Part shown: one piece after another, positions 6,492 to 14,486 of the stretch
Layout: each line of letters begins with the position of its first letter
Numbering within the stretch: the stretch's first letter is position 1
Notes under the pieces: model-generated
The model's database searches: none
Seen by the model: only the letters and a program-made list of their open reading frames with translations
What the model was told of the DNA's origin: nothing
Origin: Acidobacteriota bacterium
Lineage (GTDB): Bacteria > Acidobacteriota > Terriglobia > Terriglobales > Acidobacteriaceae
Direction: 5' to 3'
NCBI GenBank assembly: GCA_025353435.1
Contig: JANXQR010000089.1
Location: forward strand, 1 to 19,516
DNA length: 19,516 nucleotides
Program-made: the position numbers and the translations under genes

Positions 6492-7064
6492 ATGGCAATT
6501 GAGAAGACGCGTTGTAAGTGGGCGGAGAACGATGCGCAGATGCGCGACTACCACGATGCGGAGTGGGGCGTGCCCGAGTTCGACAGCCGCGCGCTGTGGG
6601 AGTTGCTGATGCTGGAGGGCTTTCAGGCGGGGCTTTCGTGGATTACTGTGCTCAAAAAGAGAGACGAGTTCCGCAAGGTCTTCAAGGGGTTTGATCCGGC
6701 GAAGGTGGCGCGGTTTACCGAGGCCGACATTCTGAAGCTGCTTGAGAATCCGGGGATTATCCGGTCGCGGGCCAAGATTGAGGCAACGATCAAGGGTGCG
6801 CAGATCTTCCTCGAGATGAAAAAGGCCGGCGAGGATTTTGGCGTGTGGCTGTGGGGGATTGCGGGTGGAAAGCCGGTGCAGTCGGCCGGGCCAATTCAGG
6901 CACAAACGCCGGGGTCTGCGGAGATGTCAAAGCAGCTGAAGAAGCGCGGGTTCAAGTTTGTGGGGCCCGTGATTGTGTATGCGTTCATGCAGGCTTCGGG
7001 GATGGTGAATGACCACAGCGAGGCTTGTTTTCGGCGGAAGGTTGTGGGGAAGTTGGGGCGGTGA
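6492..7064 (+). CDS. tag: DNA-3-methyladenine glycosylase I
   Basis: A 190-residue protein of normal length for Tag. It excises 3-methyladenine from alkylated DNA. Zinc-site residues match the family: Cys8 and His21 at the N-terminus, His175 and Cys179 in DHSEAC near the end. The base-binding pocket residues are visible as Tyr20, Glu42 in LMLEGFQAGLSW and Trp50. The helix-hairpin-helix region follows (KLLENPGIIRSRAKIEA). The gene starts 10 nt after the ABC-F stop, with GAGGA about 8 nt before the ATG, so the two are probably one transcript. No link in function between them is obvious beyond stress tolerance. Confidence 0.95.
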   Translation: MAIEKTRCKWAENDAQMRDYHDAEWGVPEFDSRALWELLMLEGFQAGLSWITVLKKRDEFRKVFKGFDPAKVARFTEADILKLLENPGIIRSRAKIEATIKGAQIFLEMKKAGEDFGVWLWGIAGGKPVQSAGPIQAQTPGSAEMSKQLKKRGFKFVGPVIVYAFMQASGMVNDHSEACFRRKVVGKLGR

Positions 7065-7098
7065 CAGTATCGGACCTTGTTGGGGAGGGTTCGCAGTT

Positions 7099-7138
7099 CC
7101 CACCCTAAGCGCAAGAACAAAGACGCGCTGAGGATGGG
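7099..7138 (+). repeat. REP-like 40-nt hairpin repeat, copy 1
   Basis: CCCACCCT-A-AGCGC, a 12-nt A-rich loop, GCGCT-G-AGGATGGG, then GCACCCC. It is the same length and design as 13676-13715. The inner pair differs compensatorily: AGCGC/GCGCT here, GGCGC/GCGCC there. The outer arm has one mismatch here. It lies in the 241-bp gap between tag and ppc, which has no gene. Confidence 0.7.
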
Positions 7139-7212
7139 GCACCCCGGATTTGTGCCTGGGGTAGAAAAGGCCAACGCAAGATAGCGGTGCGGGCGTGGAC
7201 GCGCGCACGACA

Positions 7213-7230
7213 GCCGGTCGGGAGACCGGC
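7213..7230 (+). repeat. Perfect GC-rich hairpin in the tag-ppc gap
   Basis: GCCGGTC-GGGA-GACCGGC is a perfect 7-bp stem with a 4-nt loop, followed by GGTACGTTTTC. It could be a weak terminator for the tag transcript or a second type of dispersed palindromic repeat. There is only one copy in this window. Confidence 0.45.
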
Positions 7231-7273
7231 GGTACGTTTTCTGGAGGCAGGCACCTGTTTGCCTTGAGACGAT

Positions 7274-7296
7274 CCTGATTTTCGGTCAGGCATAAT
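7274..7296 (+). promoter_or_regulatory. Putative ppc promoter region with CCTGA-N7-TCAGG
   Basis: CATAAT at 7291-7296 is a good -10, ending 9 nt before the ATG at 7306, with no Shine-Dalgarno in between. An inverted repeat CCTGA-N7-TCAGG (7274-7290) abuts it and could be an operator. TTGAGA at 7264-7269 is a possible -35, but its 21-bp spacing is too long. Confidence 0.35.
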
Positions 7297-7305
7297 CAAA
7301 GCACG

Positions 7306-10152
7306 ATGGCGTTATTGTGGAATCCTGAGAGTTGGGCGCAGCGGCTTGCGGAGCTGGAGGCGCAGTCTGGTGATTTGAAAGATGCTCCGCTGCGGCGCGA
7401 TGTGCGCTCGCTGGGCATACTGCTGGGCGAAGTGCTGCGCGAGCAGGCGGGCGAGGACTTGTTTGCCCACGTTGAGGCGCTGCGGCAGGGGACTATTCGC
7501 AGAAGGGATGCGGAAGCCAAGGGCAGCGAAGAGGATGCGGCGCGGCATGCGGCGGTGGCTCTGGAGCTGGTGCATTCGCTCCCTGTGGAGCGGGCGATTC
7601 TGCTGACGCGGGCGTTCGCGTTCTATTTTGAATTGATCAATTTGGCGGAGACAAACCACCGCAAGCGGCGGAGGCTGGCGCTGCAATTGAGTGGCGATGC
7701 AGGGCGGCAGCGCGGGTCGCTGGCGGGGACGCTGAAGGCTATGCGGCGGGTGGGGATTTCGGCGGACGAGGCGCTGGGGTGGCTGAAGCGGGTGCTGATT
7801 GTGCCGGTGTTCACGGCGCATCCGACGGAGGTGGCGCGGCGCTCGGTGATGTTCAAGCGGAGAAGGATTGGGGAGTTTCTGGCGGCGCTCGATCGGATAC
7901 CGATGCCGGAGCAGGATTTGGCGCGGATGGAAGAGTTGATTCGCGCGGAGATCACGAGCCTGTGGCAGACGGACGAGGTGCGGTCGCATCGGCCGACGGT
8001 GTACGACGAGATCAAGATGGGGCTGGACTATTACGATGTCTCGATTTTTGCGACGCTGCCGGCGCTTTATGTAGAGATTGCGGAGGCGCTGAAGGGCGCG
8101 TACGGCGTGGAGATGGAGGCGCTGGATCTGCCTCAGGTGATTCGATTCGGGTCGTGGATTGGGGGCGATCGCGATGGGAATCCATTTGTGACGCCGGAGG
8201 TGACGCGCGATGCGATTCAGCTGGCGCGCGGACATTTGCTGCTGTTTTATCTGAACAAGCTGGAAGAGATTATCGATCTGCTGACGACGAGCGCACAGCA
8301 GATTGCGGTGAGCGACGAGCTGAAGTCGCGGTTGGATGGATATTTGGCGCAGGTGCGGACGCCGGAGTCGCAGGTGTTCGGCGAGCAGTATCAGTATGAG
8401 TATTATCGGCGGTTTGTGATCTGCGTGAAGGCGCGGGTGAAGCGGACAATGGGGGCGAGCGCGCACGTGATGGCGGCGGGCAATGCGGTTCCGGTTACGG
8501 CGTACACGCTGGCGCAGGGGCAGGAACATTTGACGGAGGCGCTGCCGGCGTATTGCTCGGCCGCGGAGTTTGTGGATGACCTGGCAGTGCTGCGGGCGTC
8601 ACTGGCGGCGAATCGCGGATTGCGGATTGCGCGGACGCTGATTGATCCGCTGCTACTGCAGGTGAGGACGTTCGGGTTGCATCTGCACACGCTGGATGTG
8701 CGGCAACATGCGAAGGTGCATGCGCAGGCTCTCAAGGAGGCCGTGCTGGACACGGCGGCGGCGATGCTGCCGGTGTCGTTGTCCGATGAGACGGCTGGGG
8801 TGCTGGAGACGTTTCGCGCGGTGAGCGAGGTGAAGGCGAGTTGTTCGCCTGAGGCGATTCGACAGTACGTGATCAGCGGTGCGGGGTCGGTGGAGGATGT
8901 GCTGTCCGTGGTGCGGCTGGCGCGGCTGGGGGGCGTGACGGTTGAGGGTTCGGAAAAAGATCCGGGCGTAATGCCGGTGCCGCTGTTCGAGTCGATTGAG
9001 GATTTGAGGAAGTCGCCGGAGATTTGCCGCGAGCTGTGGGGGCGCGAAGATTACAAGCGGCTGCTGGCGACGTGGGGCAACTGGCAGGAAGTGATGCTGG
9101 GGTATTCCGACTCGAACAAAGATGGGGGAATGCTGACCAGCACGTGGGAGATTTTCAGGGCGCATCGCGATCTGCATGTGGTGGCGCGGGAATGCGGCGT
9201 AAAGCTGAGGCTGTTTCATGGGCGCGGCGGAACGGTGGGACGCGGGGGCGGGCCGACGCATCGCGCGATCTTTGCGCAGCCGATGGATTCATTTGAAGGG
9301 CAGTTGCGGATCACGGAACAAGGGGAAGTTTTGAACTTCAAATACGCCGATGAGGTGCTTGCGGAGCGCAATCTTGAACTGATGATTGCGGCGTGCCTGG
9401 ATGCGCTGGCGCGGCCGAATGCGCGCGACCCGGAGGGACATTTTACGGGCGTGTTGAAGCCGGAGTGGGAAGCTGCGCTCGATGAGTTGTCAGAGATTTC
9501 ATTCGAGCATTATCGGAAGAACATTCTGGAGAATGCGGAGCTGGTGACGTACTTCGAGCAGTCGACGCCGATGGCGGAGTTGGAGCAGGCGAAGATTGGA
9601 TCGCGGCCTTCGCGGCGGAAGGCGTCGACGCAGATTACGGATTTGCGCGCGATCCCGTGGGTGTTTGGATGGACGCAGTCGCGGCTGCTGGTGCCGGCAT
9701 GGTTTGGGGTGGGGCATGCGCTGGGCAAGTACATGGAGAAGCCGGGCGCGCTGGCCGTGTTGAAGGACATGGCGAAGGAGTTTCCACTGTTCATTGACCT
9801 GCTGCGCAATGTGGAGATGGCGCTGGGTAAGGCGGACATTGGCACGGCGCGGCTGTATTCAAGCCTGGTAGAAGATGAGGGGCTGCGCGACCGCGTTTAT
9901 AACATGCTGGAAGCGGAGTTTCATCGCACCGTGCGCGGGGTGTTGGCGATTCTGGGTCAGGCGGAATTGCTGGAAGGCAACCAGGTGCTGGCGCGGTCGA
10001 TCAAGCTGCGCAACCCGTATGTGGACCCGATGCATTTGATCCAGGTGGACATGCTGCGGCGGAAGCGCGGGGGTGAGGATACTCCCGATGTAAACCGGGC
10101 GATTGCGGCGACGATCAGCGGGATTGCGGCGGGGTTGCGGAATACGGGCTGA
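7306..10152 (+). CDS. ppc: Phosphoenolpyruvate carboxylase
   Basis: A 948-residue enzyme that carboxylates PEP with bicarbonate to oxaloacetate, refilling the TCA cycle in the cytoplasm. Signature blocks are all present in order: FTAHPTE with catalytic His172, SWIGGDRDGNPFVT, LGYSDSNKDGG, FHGRGGTVGRGGGPTH with His638 and Arg640 in the mobile loop, and a C-terminus ending in Asn-Thr-Gly as in nearly all PEPCs. The preceding RNPYVDPMHLIQVDMLRR block is also conserved. It is about 65 residues longer than the E. coli enzyme, within the bacterial range. The ATG lacks a Shine-Dalgarno and follows a CATAAT box by 9 nt, suggesting a leaderless message. It is monocistronic by spacing: 241 bp from tag, 90 bp to the next gene. 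Confidence 0.97.
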   Translation: MALLWNPESWAQRLAELEAQSGDLKDAPLRRDVRSLGILLGEVLREQAGEDLFAHVEALRQGTIRRRDAEAKGSEEDAARHAAVALELVHSLPVERAILLTRAFAFYFELINLAETNHRKRRRLALQLSGDAGRQRGSLAGTLKAMRRVGISADEALGWLKRVLIVPVFTAHPTEVARRSVMFKRRRIGEFLAALDRIPMPEQDLARMEELIRAEITSLWQTDEVRSHRPTVYDEIKMGLDYYDVSIFATLPALYVEIAEALKGAYGVEMEALDLPQVIRFGSWIGGDRDGNPFVTPEVTRDAIQLARGHLLLFYLNKLEEIIDLLTTSAQQIAVSDELKSRLDGYLAQVRTPESQVFGEQYQYEYYRRFVICVKARVKRTMGASAHVMAAGNAVPVTAYTLAQGQEHLTEALPAYCSAAEFVDDLAVLRASLAANRGLRIARTLIDPLLLQVRTFGLHLHTLDVRQHAKVHAQALKEAVLDTAAAMLPVSLSDETAGVLETFRAVSEVKASCSPEAIRQYVISGAGSVEDVLSVVRLARLGGVTVEGSEKDPGVMPVPLFESIEDLRKSPEICRELWGREDYKRLLATWGNWQEVMLGYSDSNKDGGMLTSTWEIFRAHRDLHVVARECGVKLRLFHGRGGTVGRGGGPTHRAIFAQPMDSFEGQLRITEQGEVLNFKYADEVLAERNLELMIAACLDALARPNARDPEGHFTGVLKPEWEAALDELSEISFEHYRKNILENAELVTYFEQSTPMAELEQAKIGSRPSRRKASTQITDLRAIPWVFGWTQSRLLVPAWFGVGHALGKYMEKPGALAVLKDMAKEFPLFIDLLRNVEMALGKADIGTARLYSSLVEDEGLRDRVYNMLEAEFHRTVRGVLAILGQAELLEGNQVLARSIKLRNPYVDPMHLIQVDMLRRKRGGEDTPDVNRAIAATISGIAAGLRNTG

Positions 10153-10193
10153 TGCCGACTGAGATTGGGCTTATGCCGTCGCGCGCTTGGGCA

Positions 10194-10202
10194 TGCTAGG
10201 AT
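10194..10202 (+). promoter_or_regulatory. Extended -10-like TGCTAGGAT upstream of the alpha-galactosidase gene
   Basis: TGC-TAGGAT gives an extended -10 form, about 40 nt before the preferred ATG at 10243, leaving a short leader with a GGGGAG ribosome site. No -35 match is clear. The CTAGGAT string is shared with the box at 432-438. Confidence 0.3.
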
Positions 10203-10242
10203 TCAGCCGAATTGAATCTGGGACATGCGGGGAGAGCGAACG

Positions 10243-12363
10243 ATGGCAGTCAGCAGAAGGCGTGTGCTCAAGAGTGGTGCGTTGATGGCGGCGGGGTGCG
10301 CGTGGCCGTCGTTTATTCGGGCTGAGAGCGCTGACGCTGAGCAGACCTGGACGCTGGGGAATCCGCTGGTGGAGCGGGTGGTTGGCTATCAGGCTGGGCA
10401 CGGCTTGTACACGAAGCAGATCGCGTGCCTCGCGATGCACAAGGATTACATTGCCAAGGGAACGGACCCGGCGAAAGCACCGGCGGAGTTTTCGTTTGTG
10501 AGCAATGGGAAATCGATTACAAGTAATGGCGGCGGGTTCGAGCTGATCGAGGCGAAACCGGAAGCGATGGCGAAGGGGAAATCGCTGACGGTGAAGCTGC
10601 GCCACCGGACGGAGACGCTTGAGGTGTCGATTGTGTATCGCATGTACGACGGGCACCCGGCGCTGCGCAAACACCTGGTGCTGCGCAATACGGGGAGCGC
10701 GCCGCAGCGCATTACGCATTTGAGTATTGAGACGCTGGAGCTGGCGATGGGGCCGGCGAACGAGCTGACGCTGCTGGCGCAGTATGGCACCGTGCCCCGC
10801 GAGGTCTTTTACACGGGGCGCTCCGAGGATGGCGGACTGCTGCTGGTGAACGGCGTGAGTGGCGATGGGATGGCCATTGTGAGCGAGGTGCCGGGGTACA
10901 TGAAGCGAACCGAGATTGCGGGCTGGGATGCCCCGGACTCGGTGCGCGCCAGCGTTTTGTATGACACGGATTTGATGCCGTTTGAGCGGAGGATTGCGGG
11001 CGGAGAGGCATTCACGACGGCGGCGGCTTCGCTGGTGCCCTTCCGAAAAGGTGATGGCTTCAACGATCCGCAGTGGCGGCTGCCCAGTTATGCGGCCCAG
11101 GTGCTGGAGCGGCGGGTGGATGCTCAGGGCCCGCCTTGGATCTACAACACGTGGGAGCCGTTCGAGCGGGGTATCAACGAGAAGACGGTGATGGAGCTGA
11201 TTGAAGCTGCGGGCGCGATGGGGATGGATGCGTTCACCATCGACGACGGGTGGCAGCTGGAATACGGCGAAAATGTGGTGAACGTGGCGAATTTCCCGGG
11301 CGGCCTGGAGCCGATTATCAAGGCGGTAGAGGCGAAGGGGATGCGGCTGGGGTTGTGGATGCCGATTGCGGCAATCGGGACGAATACGGAGGTGTATCGC
11401 CAGCATCCGGAGTGGGCGTCGCAGGATATCGAAGGCAAGACCAAGTACACGGGAACGATGGGCGGAGAGAAGGCGGTGATGTGCATGGCGTCGCCGTTCT
11501 GGGAGTCGGCGGCGGACCGGATTATCGATGCTGTTGAACGATTTCGTTTGGCGTACGTGAAGCTCGATATTACGACGATCTTCAACGCGTATGGTGAGGC
11601 GCCGGGATGCTGGGCGAAGGGGCACGATCATGCGAACTGGGCCGAGTCCCTGGGGCGGATTTACGAGGGGATTTCGAAGGCGACGGCGAAGGTTTATGGC
11701 AAACATCCCGACGTGTTGCTGGATCTGACGTTTGAGCTTTGGGGGCAGAAGCACATTATCGACGCGGGGCTGCTGGCGGCGGGCGACCTGGACTGGATGA
11801 GCAATGTGGACGATCGGACTCCCGATGCGGCGGGACCGCGGCAGGCGCGGCAGTTGCTGTACGCGCGGGCGGCGACGATGCCGGTGGAGGCAATGCTGAT
11901 TGGCAACATGCATGCGGATTTGCCGACGATCGAGGAGGCCTTTGCGACGGCGATTGGTTCGGCGCCGCTGCTGTGTGGCGACCTGCGCAAGCTGAGCGTG
12001 GCGGACCGGGCGTGGTATCACGAAAAGATTGGGTGGTTCAAGCAGTTGCGGCGGCGGGTGAAGCTGAGCGAGAGCTTTTTTCCGCTGGGAAGTTGGCGGC
12101 AAACGACGCCGGCGGCATGGGACGGGTTCGCGCGGCTGGCGCGGAATGGCGCAGGGGTAGTGGTGCTGTTTCGGAACAAGTCGGGTGTCGAGAAGATCAA
12201 TGTGCAGTTGCCCGTGATGCCGGAGGGGAAATATAAATTGCGCTCTCTGATTACCAACAAAGACGTGGGGACCTTTGATCGAACATTATGGATGCGGGGC
12301 GTGGTTGTAGATATTCCGGGTCCAGTTTTAGTGCTAGAAATAGAGCCGGTAGCCGACGCATAA
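10243..12363 (+). CDS. Tat-exported GH36-type alpha-galactosidase (melibiase)
   Basis: A 706-residue protein. The N-terminus has a twin-arginine signal (SRRRVLK at 4-10, hydrophobic stretch, Ala-Glu cut near 27-28), so it is exported folded. An N-terminal beta-sandwich precedes a TIM barrel with IDDGWQ, WMPIAA, and YVKLDITTIF, where Asp442 fits the nucleophile position of clan GH-D. Asp517/Asp523-524 in DWMSNVDD lie in the region where the acid/base is found. A C-terminal beta-domain closes the protein. It likely removes terminal alpha-galactose from galacto-oligosaccharides or plant polysaccharides. The start at 10243 is chosen because GGGGAG ends about 8 nt before it; an in-frame ATG at 10225 would add six residues. 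Nucleophile motif wording (KLDI rather than KWDM) is slightly unusual, so exact substrate is unsure. Confidence 0.85.
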   Translation: MAVSRRRVLKSGALMAAGCAWPSFIRAESADAEQTWTLGNPLVERVVGYQAGHGLYTKQIACLAMHKDYIAKGTDPAKAPAEFSFVSNGKSITSNGGGFELIEAKPEAMAKGKSLTVKLRHRTETLEVSIVYRMYDGHPALRKHLVLRNTGSAPQRITHLSIETLELAMGPANELTLLAQYGTVPREVFYTGRSEDGGLLLVNGVSGDGMAIVSEVPGYMKRTEIAGWDAPDSVRASVLYDTDLMPFERRIAGGEAFTTAAASLVPFRKGDGFNDPQWRLPSYAAQVLERRVDAQGPPWIYNTWEPFERGINEKTVMELIEAAGAMGMDAFTIDDGWQLEYGENVVNVANFPGGLEPIIKAVEAKGMRLGLWMPIAAIGTNTEVYRQHPEWASQDIEGKTKYTGTMGGEKAVMCMASPFWESAADRIIDAVERFRLAYVKLDITTIFNAYGEAPGCWAKGHDHANWAESLGRIYEGISKATAKVYGKHPDVLLDLTFELWGQKHIIDAGLLAAGDLDWMSNVDDRTPDAAGPRQARQLLYARAATMPVEAMLIGNMHADLPTIEEAFATAIGSAPLLCGDLRKLSVADRAWYHEKIGWFKQLRRRVKLSESFFPLGSWRQTTPAAWDGFARLARNGAGVVVLFRNKSGVEKINVQLPVMPEGKYKLRSLITNKDVGTFDRTLWMRGVVVDIPGPVLVLEIEPVADA

Positions 12364-12594
12364 AAACAAACGCGCAGCTACACACGGCTGGATCATGGTC
12401 GCTCTTGCCACGCCCCACCCCGAAGGTCTAGGCTGTCTGCATGCATCGATGTCGCTAACACCGGCTTGGTGAGAGCTCCGATGCCCGGCGTGCGCCTTGA
12501 GCGCGCGTATCTTCCCGCCTGACAGCTCCACCACCAACCTGAACCCCAAAAAATCCAGAGGAACGCCCGGGATTTGCCCGGCAGAGGAGACGAA
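12364..12594 (+). other. Untranslated gap upstream of cysK
   Basis: 231 bases without a gene. A small hairpin CCGGG-ATTTG-CCCGG (12567-12581) sits directly before the ribosome site at 12583-12590. I looked for SAM riboswitch or T-box features and found none. A promoter should be here, but no clear -35/-10 pair is visible. Confidence 0.35.
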
Positions 12595-13569
12595 ATGGCG
12601 CGTATAGCCGCAGATGTAACGGAATTAATTGGGCGCACCCCGCTGGTGCGGCTGAATCGAGTGTCGGCCGGGCTTCCGGCGACGGTGGTGGTGAAACTGG
12701 AGAGCCGCAATCCGCTGGCCAGTGTGAAGGACCGCATTGGGAACGCGATGATTTCGGCGGCCGAGAAGGATGGCAAGATCAAGCCGGGTGTGACCGTGCT
12801 GATTGAACCGACCAGCGGTAACACCGGCATTGCGCTGGCGTTTGTGGCGGCGGTCAAGGGCTACAAAATCATCCTGACCATGCCGGAGACGATGAGCCTG
12901 GAGCGGCGCGTGCTGCTGCTGGCGCTGGGCGCGGAGATTGTACTGACGCCGGGGCCGAACGGCATGAAGGGCGCGATTGCCAAGGCGAACGAACTGCTGG
13001 CGAATACGCCGAACGGGTTCATCCTGGGTCAGTTCGACAACCCGGCGAATCCGGCGATTCACTATGCGACAACGGGCCCGGAGATTTGGGAAGACACGGA
13101 CGGGGCGGTCGACATTCTGATTTCCGGTGTGGGCACAGGCGGAACAATTACGGGCGTGACGAACTACATCAGGGAGCGCAAGCCTTCGTTCAAGGCGATT
13201 GCGGTGGAGCCGACGGACAGCCCGGTGCTCTCGGGCGGCAAGCCGGGGCCGCACAAGATTCAGGGGATTGGCGCTGGATTTGTGCCGTCGATTCTGGATA
13301 CAAAACTGATTGATGAAGTGATCCAGGTGACGAATGAGGAGTCTATTGCCATGGCGCGCAGGCTGCCGCTCGAGGAGGGGCTGTTCATGGGCATCTCGTC
13401 GGGCGCGGCGGTGGCGGCGGCTCTCAAGGTGGCGGCGCGAGCGGAGAATGCGGGGAAGATGATTGTGGTGATTCTGCCAAGCTTCGGCGAGCGGTATTTG
13501 TCGAGCGCGCTGTTTGAGTCGCTGCGGCAAGAGGCGCTGGCACTGCCTACGCATCCGGTGACGCTGTAG
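12595..13569 (+). CDS. cysK: Cysteine synthase (O-acetylserine sulfhydrylase A)
   Basis: A 324-residue PLP enzyme that makes cysteine from O-acetylserine and sulfide. It has the PLP lysine Lys45 in NPLASVKDR, the TSGNTG loop at 73-78 that binds substrate carboxylate, the phosphate-binding GVGTGGT at 178-184, and the late GISSGA with the PLP ring-nitrogen serine. Start: AGAGGAGA at 12583-12590 places the ATG at 12595 ideally, and homology begins there; an in-frame ATG at 12574 would add seven residues with no ribosome site. cysE follows after 188 bp, so the last two steps of cysteine synthesis are neighbours. The gap holds hairpins that may reduce readthrough. Confidence 0.95.
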   Translation: MARIAADVTELIGRTPLVRLNRVSAGLPATVVVKLESRNPLASVKDRIGNAMISAAEKDGKIKPGVTVLIEPTSGNTGIALAFVAAVKGYKIILTMPETMSLERRVLLLALGAEIVLTPGPNGMKGAIAKANELLANTPNGFILGQFDNPANPAIHYATTGPEIWEDTDGAVDILISGVGTGGTITGVTNYIRERKPSFKAIAVEPTDSPVLSGGKPGPHKIQGIGAGFVPSILDTKLIDEVIQVTNEESIAMARRLPLEEGLFMGISSGAAVAAALKVAARAENAGKMIVVILPSFGERYLSSALFESLRQEALALPTHPVTL

Positions 13570-13606
13570 ATCGTGGGTTGGTGGTATCGCAGGTCTCAGA
13601 ATCGAA

Positions 13607-13630
13607 CCCGCCCTAACAAGTTAGGACGGG
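13607..13630 (+). terminator. Hairpin after cysK
   Basis: CCCG-C-CCTAAC, an AA turn, then GTTAGG-A-CGGG: a 10-bp stem with one mismatch. No T run follows, so it is a weak terminator candidate. The GGGGCACCCC just after it resembles the end of the REP-like repeat downstream, so this may be a degenerate relative of that element. Confidence 0.35.
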
Positions 13631-13675
13631 GCACCCCATGTCTAGTGACGTTGCAGAACCTGGGATCTGCGGTAT

Positions 13676-13715
13676 CCCACCCTAGGCGCAAAAACAAAGG
13701 CGCGCCGAGGGTGGG
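13676..13715 (+). repeat. REP-like 40-nt hairpin repeat, copy 2
   Basis: CCCACCCT-A-GGCGC, a 12-nt A-rich loop, GCGCC-G-AGGGTGGG, then GCACCC. Both arms pair perfectly. It lies between cysK and cysE, 43 nt before the cysE ATG. Compare 7099-7138. Confidence 0.75.
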
Positions 13716-13757
13716 GCACCCGGCACCCGGCTTTGGCGTTCTTATTAAGGAACCCGC

Positions 13758-14486
13758 ATGTTCGAACGCATTCGCGAAGATATTCGCTCGGTGCTGGAGC
13801 GCGACCCGGCGGCGCGCTCCACGCTCGAGGTGCTGACGTGCTACCCGGGGCTCTGGGCGGTATGGATTCATCGTGTGTCGCACGGGCTGTTGAGAGTAAA
13901 GCTAAGGCTGCCGGCGCGCATGCTGTCGCAGGTGGCGCGATTCTTCACGGGAGTCGATATTCATCCGGGCGCGCTGCTGGGGCGGCGTCTGTTCATCGAT
14001 CATGCGACGGGCGTCGTGATTGGCGAGACGGCGATTGTGGGCAGCGACGTGACGATTTATCAGGGCGTGACGCTGGGCGGGACAGGCAAGGGGCACGGCA
14101 AGCGGCACCCGACGATTTGCGATGGCGTGTTCATTGGAAATAACGCCAACGTGCTGGGAAATATTACGGTGGGGCAGAACTCGCGCGTGGGTGCGGGGTC
14201 AGTGGTGCTGAACGATGTGCCGCCGAATTCGACGGTGGTGGGGGTGCCGGCGCACATTGTGTATCGCAATGGCGAGCGCATTTTGATTACCGATCCGCAC
14301 GACATCAAGGACCCGCTGAGCGATGCGTTGATTGCGCTGTCGGCGCGCGTGGATGAGTTGGAGCAGCGGCTGGGCGCGACTGACGGGTGTGAAGAGCCGT
14401 TTGCTGCGGAAGAGGCGGATCGGACTGCGTATCGCGATGAACTGGATCGGCTGGCGGGATACGTTTCGATGGGCGAGGGGATTTAG
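13758..14486 (+). CDS. cysE: Serine O-acetyltransferase
   Basis: A 242-residue enzyme that acetylates serine with acetyl-CoA, the committed step to cysteine. The N-terminal helical part is short (EpsC-type), then a left-handed beta-helix of hexapeptide repeats. Catalytic dyad Asp67-His82 has the same 15-residue spacing as the E. coli Asp143-His158 pair, and His117 in GKGHGKRHP matches E. coli His193. The C-terminus is Met-Gly-Glu-Gly-Ile, like the GDGI end of E. coli CysE whose terminal Ile inserts into the CysK active site. So the two neighbouring products probably form the cysteine synthase complex. AAGGA lies about 7 nt before the ATG. The stop overlaps by 4 bp the stop of the minus-strand GNAT gene. 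Confidence 0.95.
   Translation: MFERIREDIRSVLERDPAARSTLEVLTCYPGLWAVWIHRVSHGLLRVKLRLPARMLSQVARFFTGVDIHPGALLGRRLFIDHATGVVIGETAIVGSDVTIYQGVTLGGTGKGHGKRHPTICDGVFIGNNANVLGNITVGQNSRVGAGSVVLNDVPPNSTVVGVPAHIVYRNGERILITDPHDIKDPLSDALIALSARVDELEQRLGATDGCEEPFAAEEADRTAYRDELDRLAGYVSMGEGI

Noticed and set aside
7312..8529. 405-codon minus-strand ORF antisense to ppc
   Set aside because: Arg/His/Gln-rich shadow of the PEP carboxylase reading frame.
10243..10330. Lipobox in the alpha-galactosidase signal (Ala-Ala-Gly-Cys)
   Set aside because: Position -3 is Ala rather than Leu and the Tat motif with an Ala-Glu cut site explains export better.
10171..12102. 643-codon minus-strand ORF antisense to the alpha-galactosidase
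   Set aside because: Arg/His/Pro-rich translation typical of the reverse of a G-rich gene; the plus strand encodes clear GH36 motifs.
12364..12594. Possible SAM riboswitch or T-box upstream of cysK
   Set aside because: No conserved cores of either class could be found; only a small hairpin is present.
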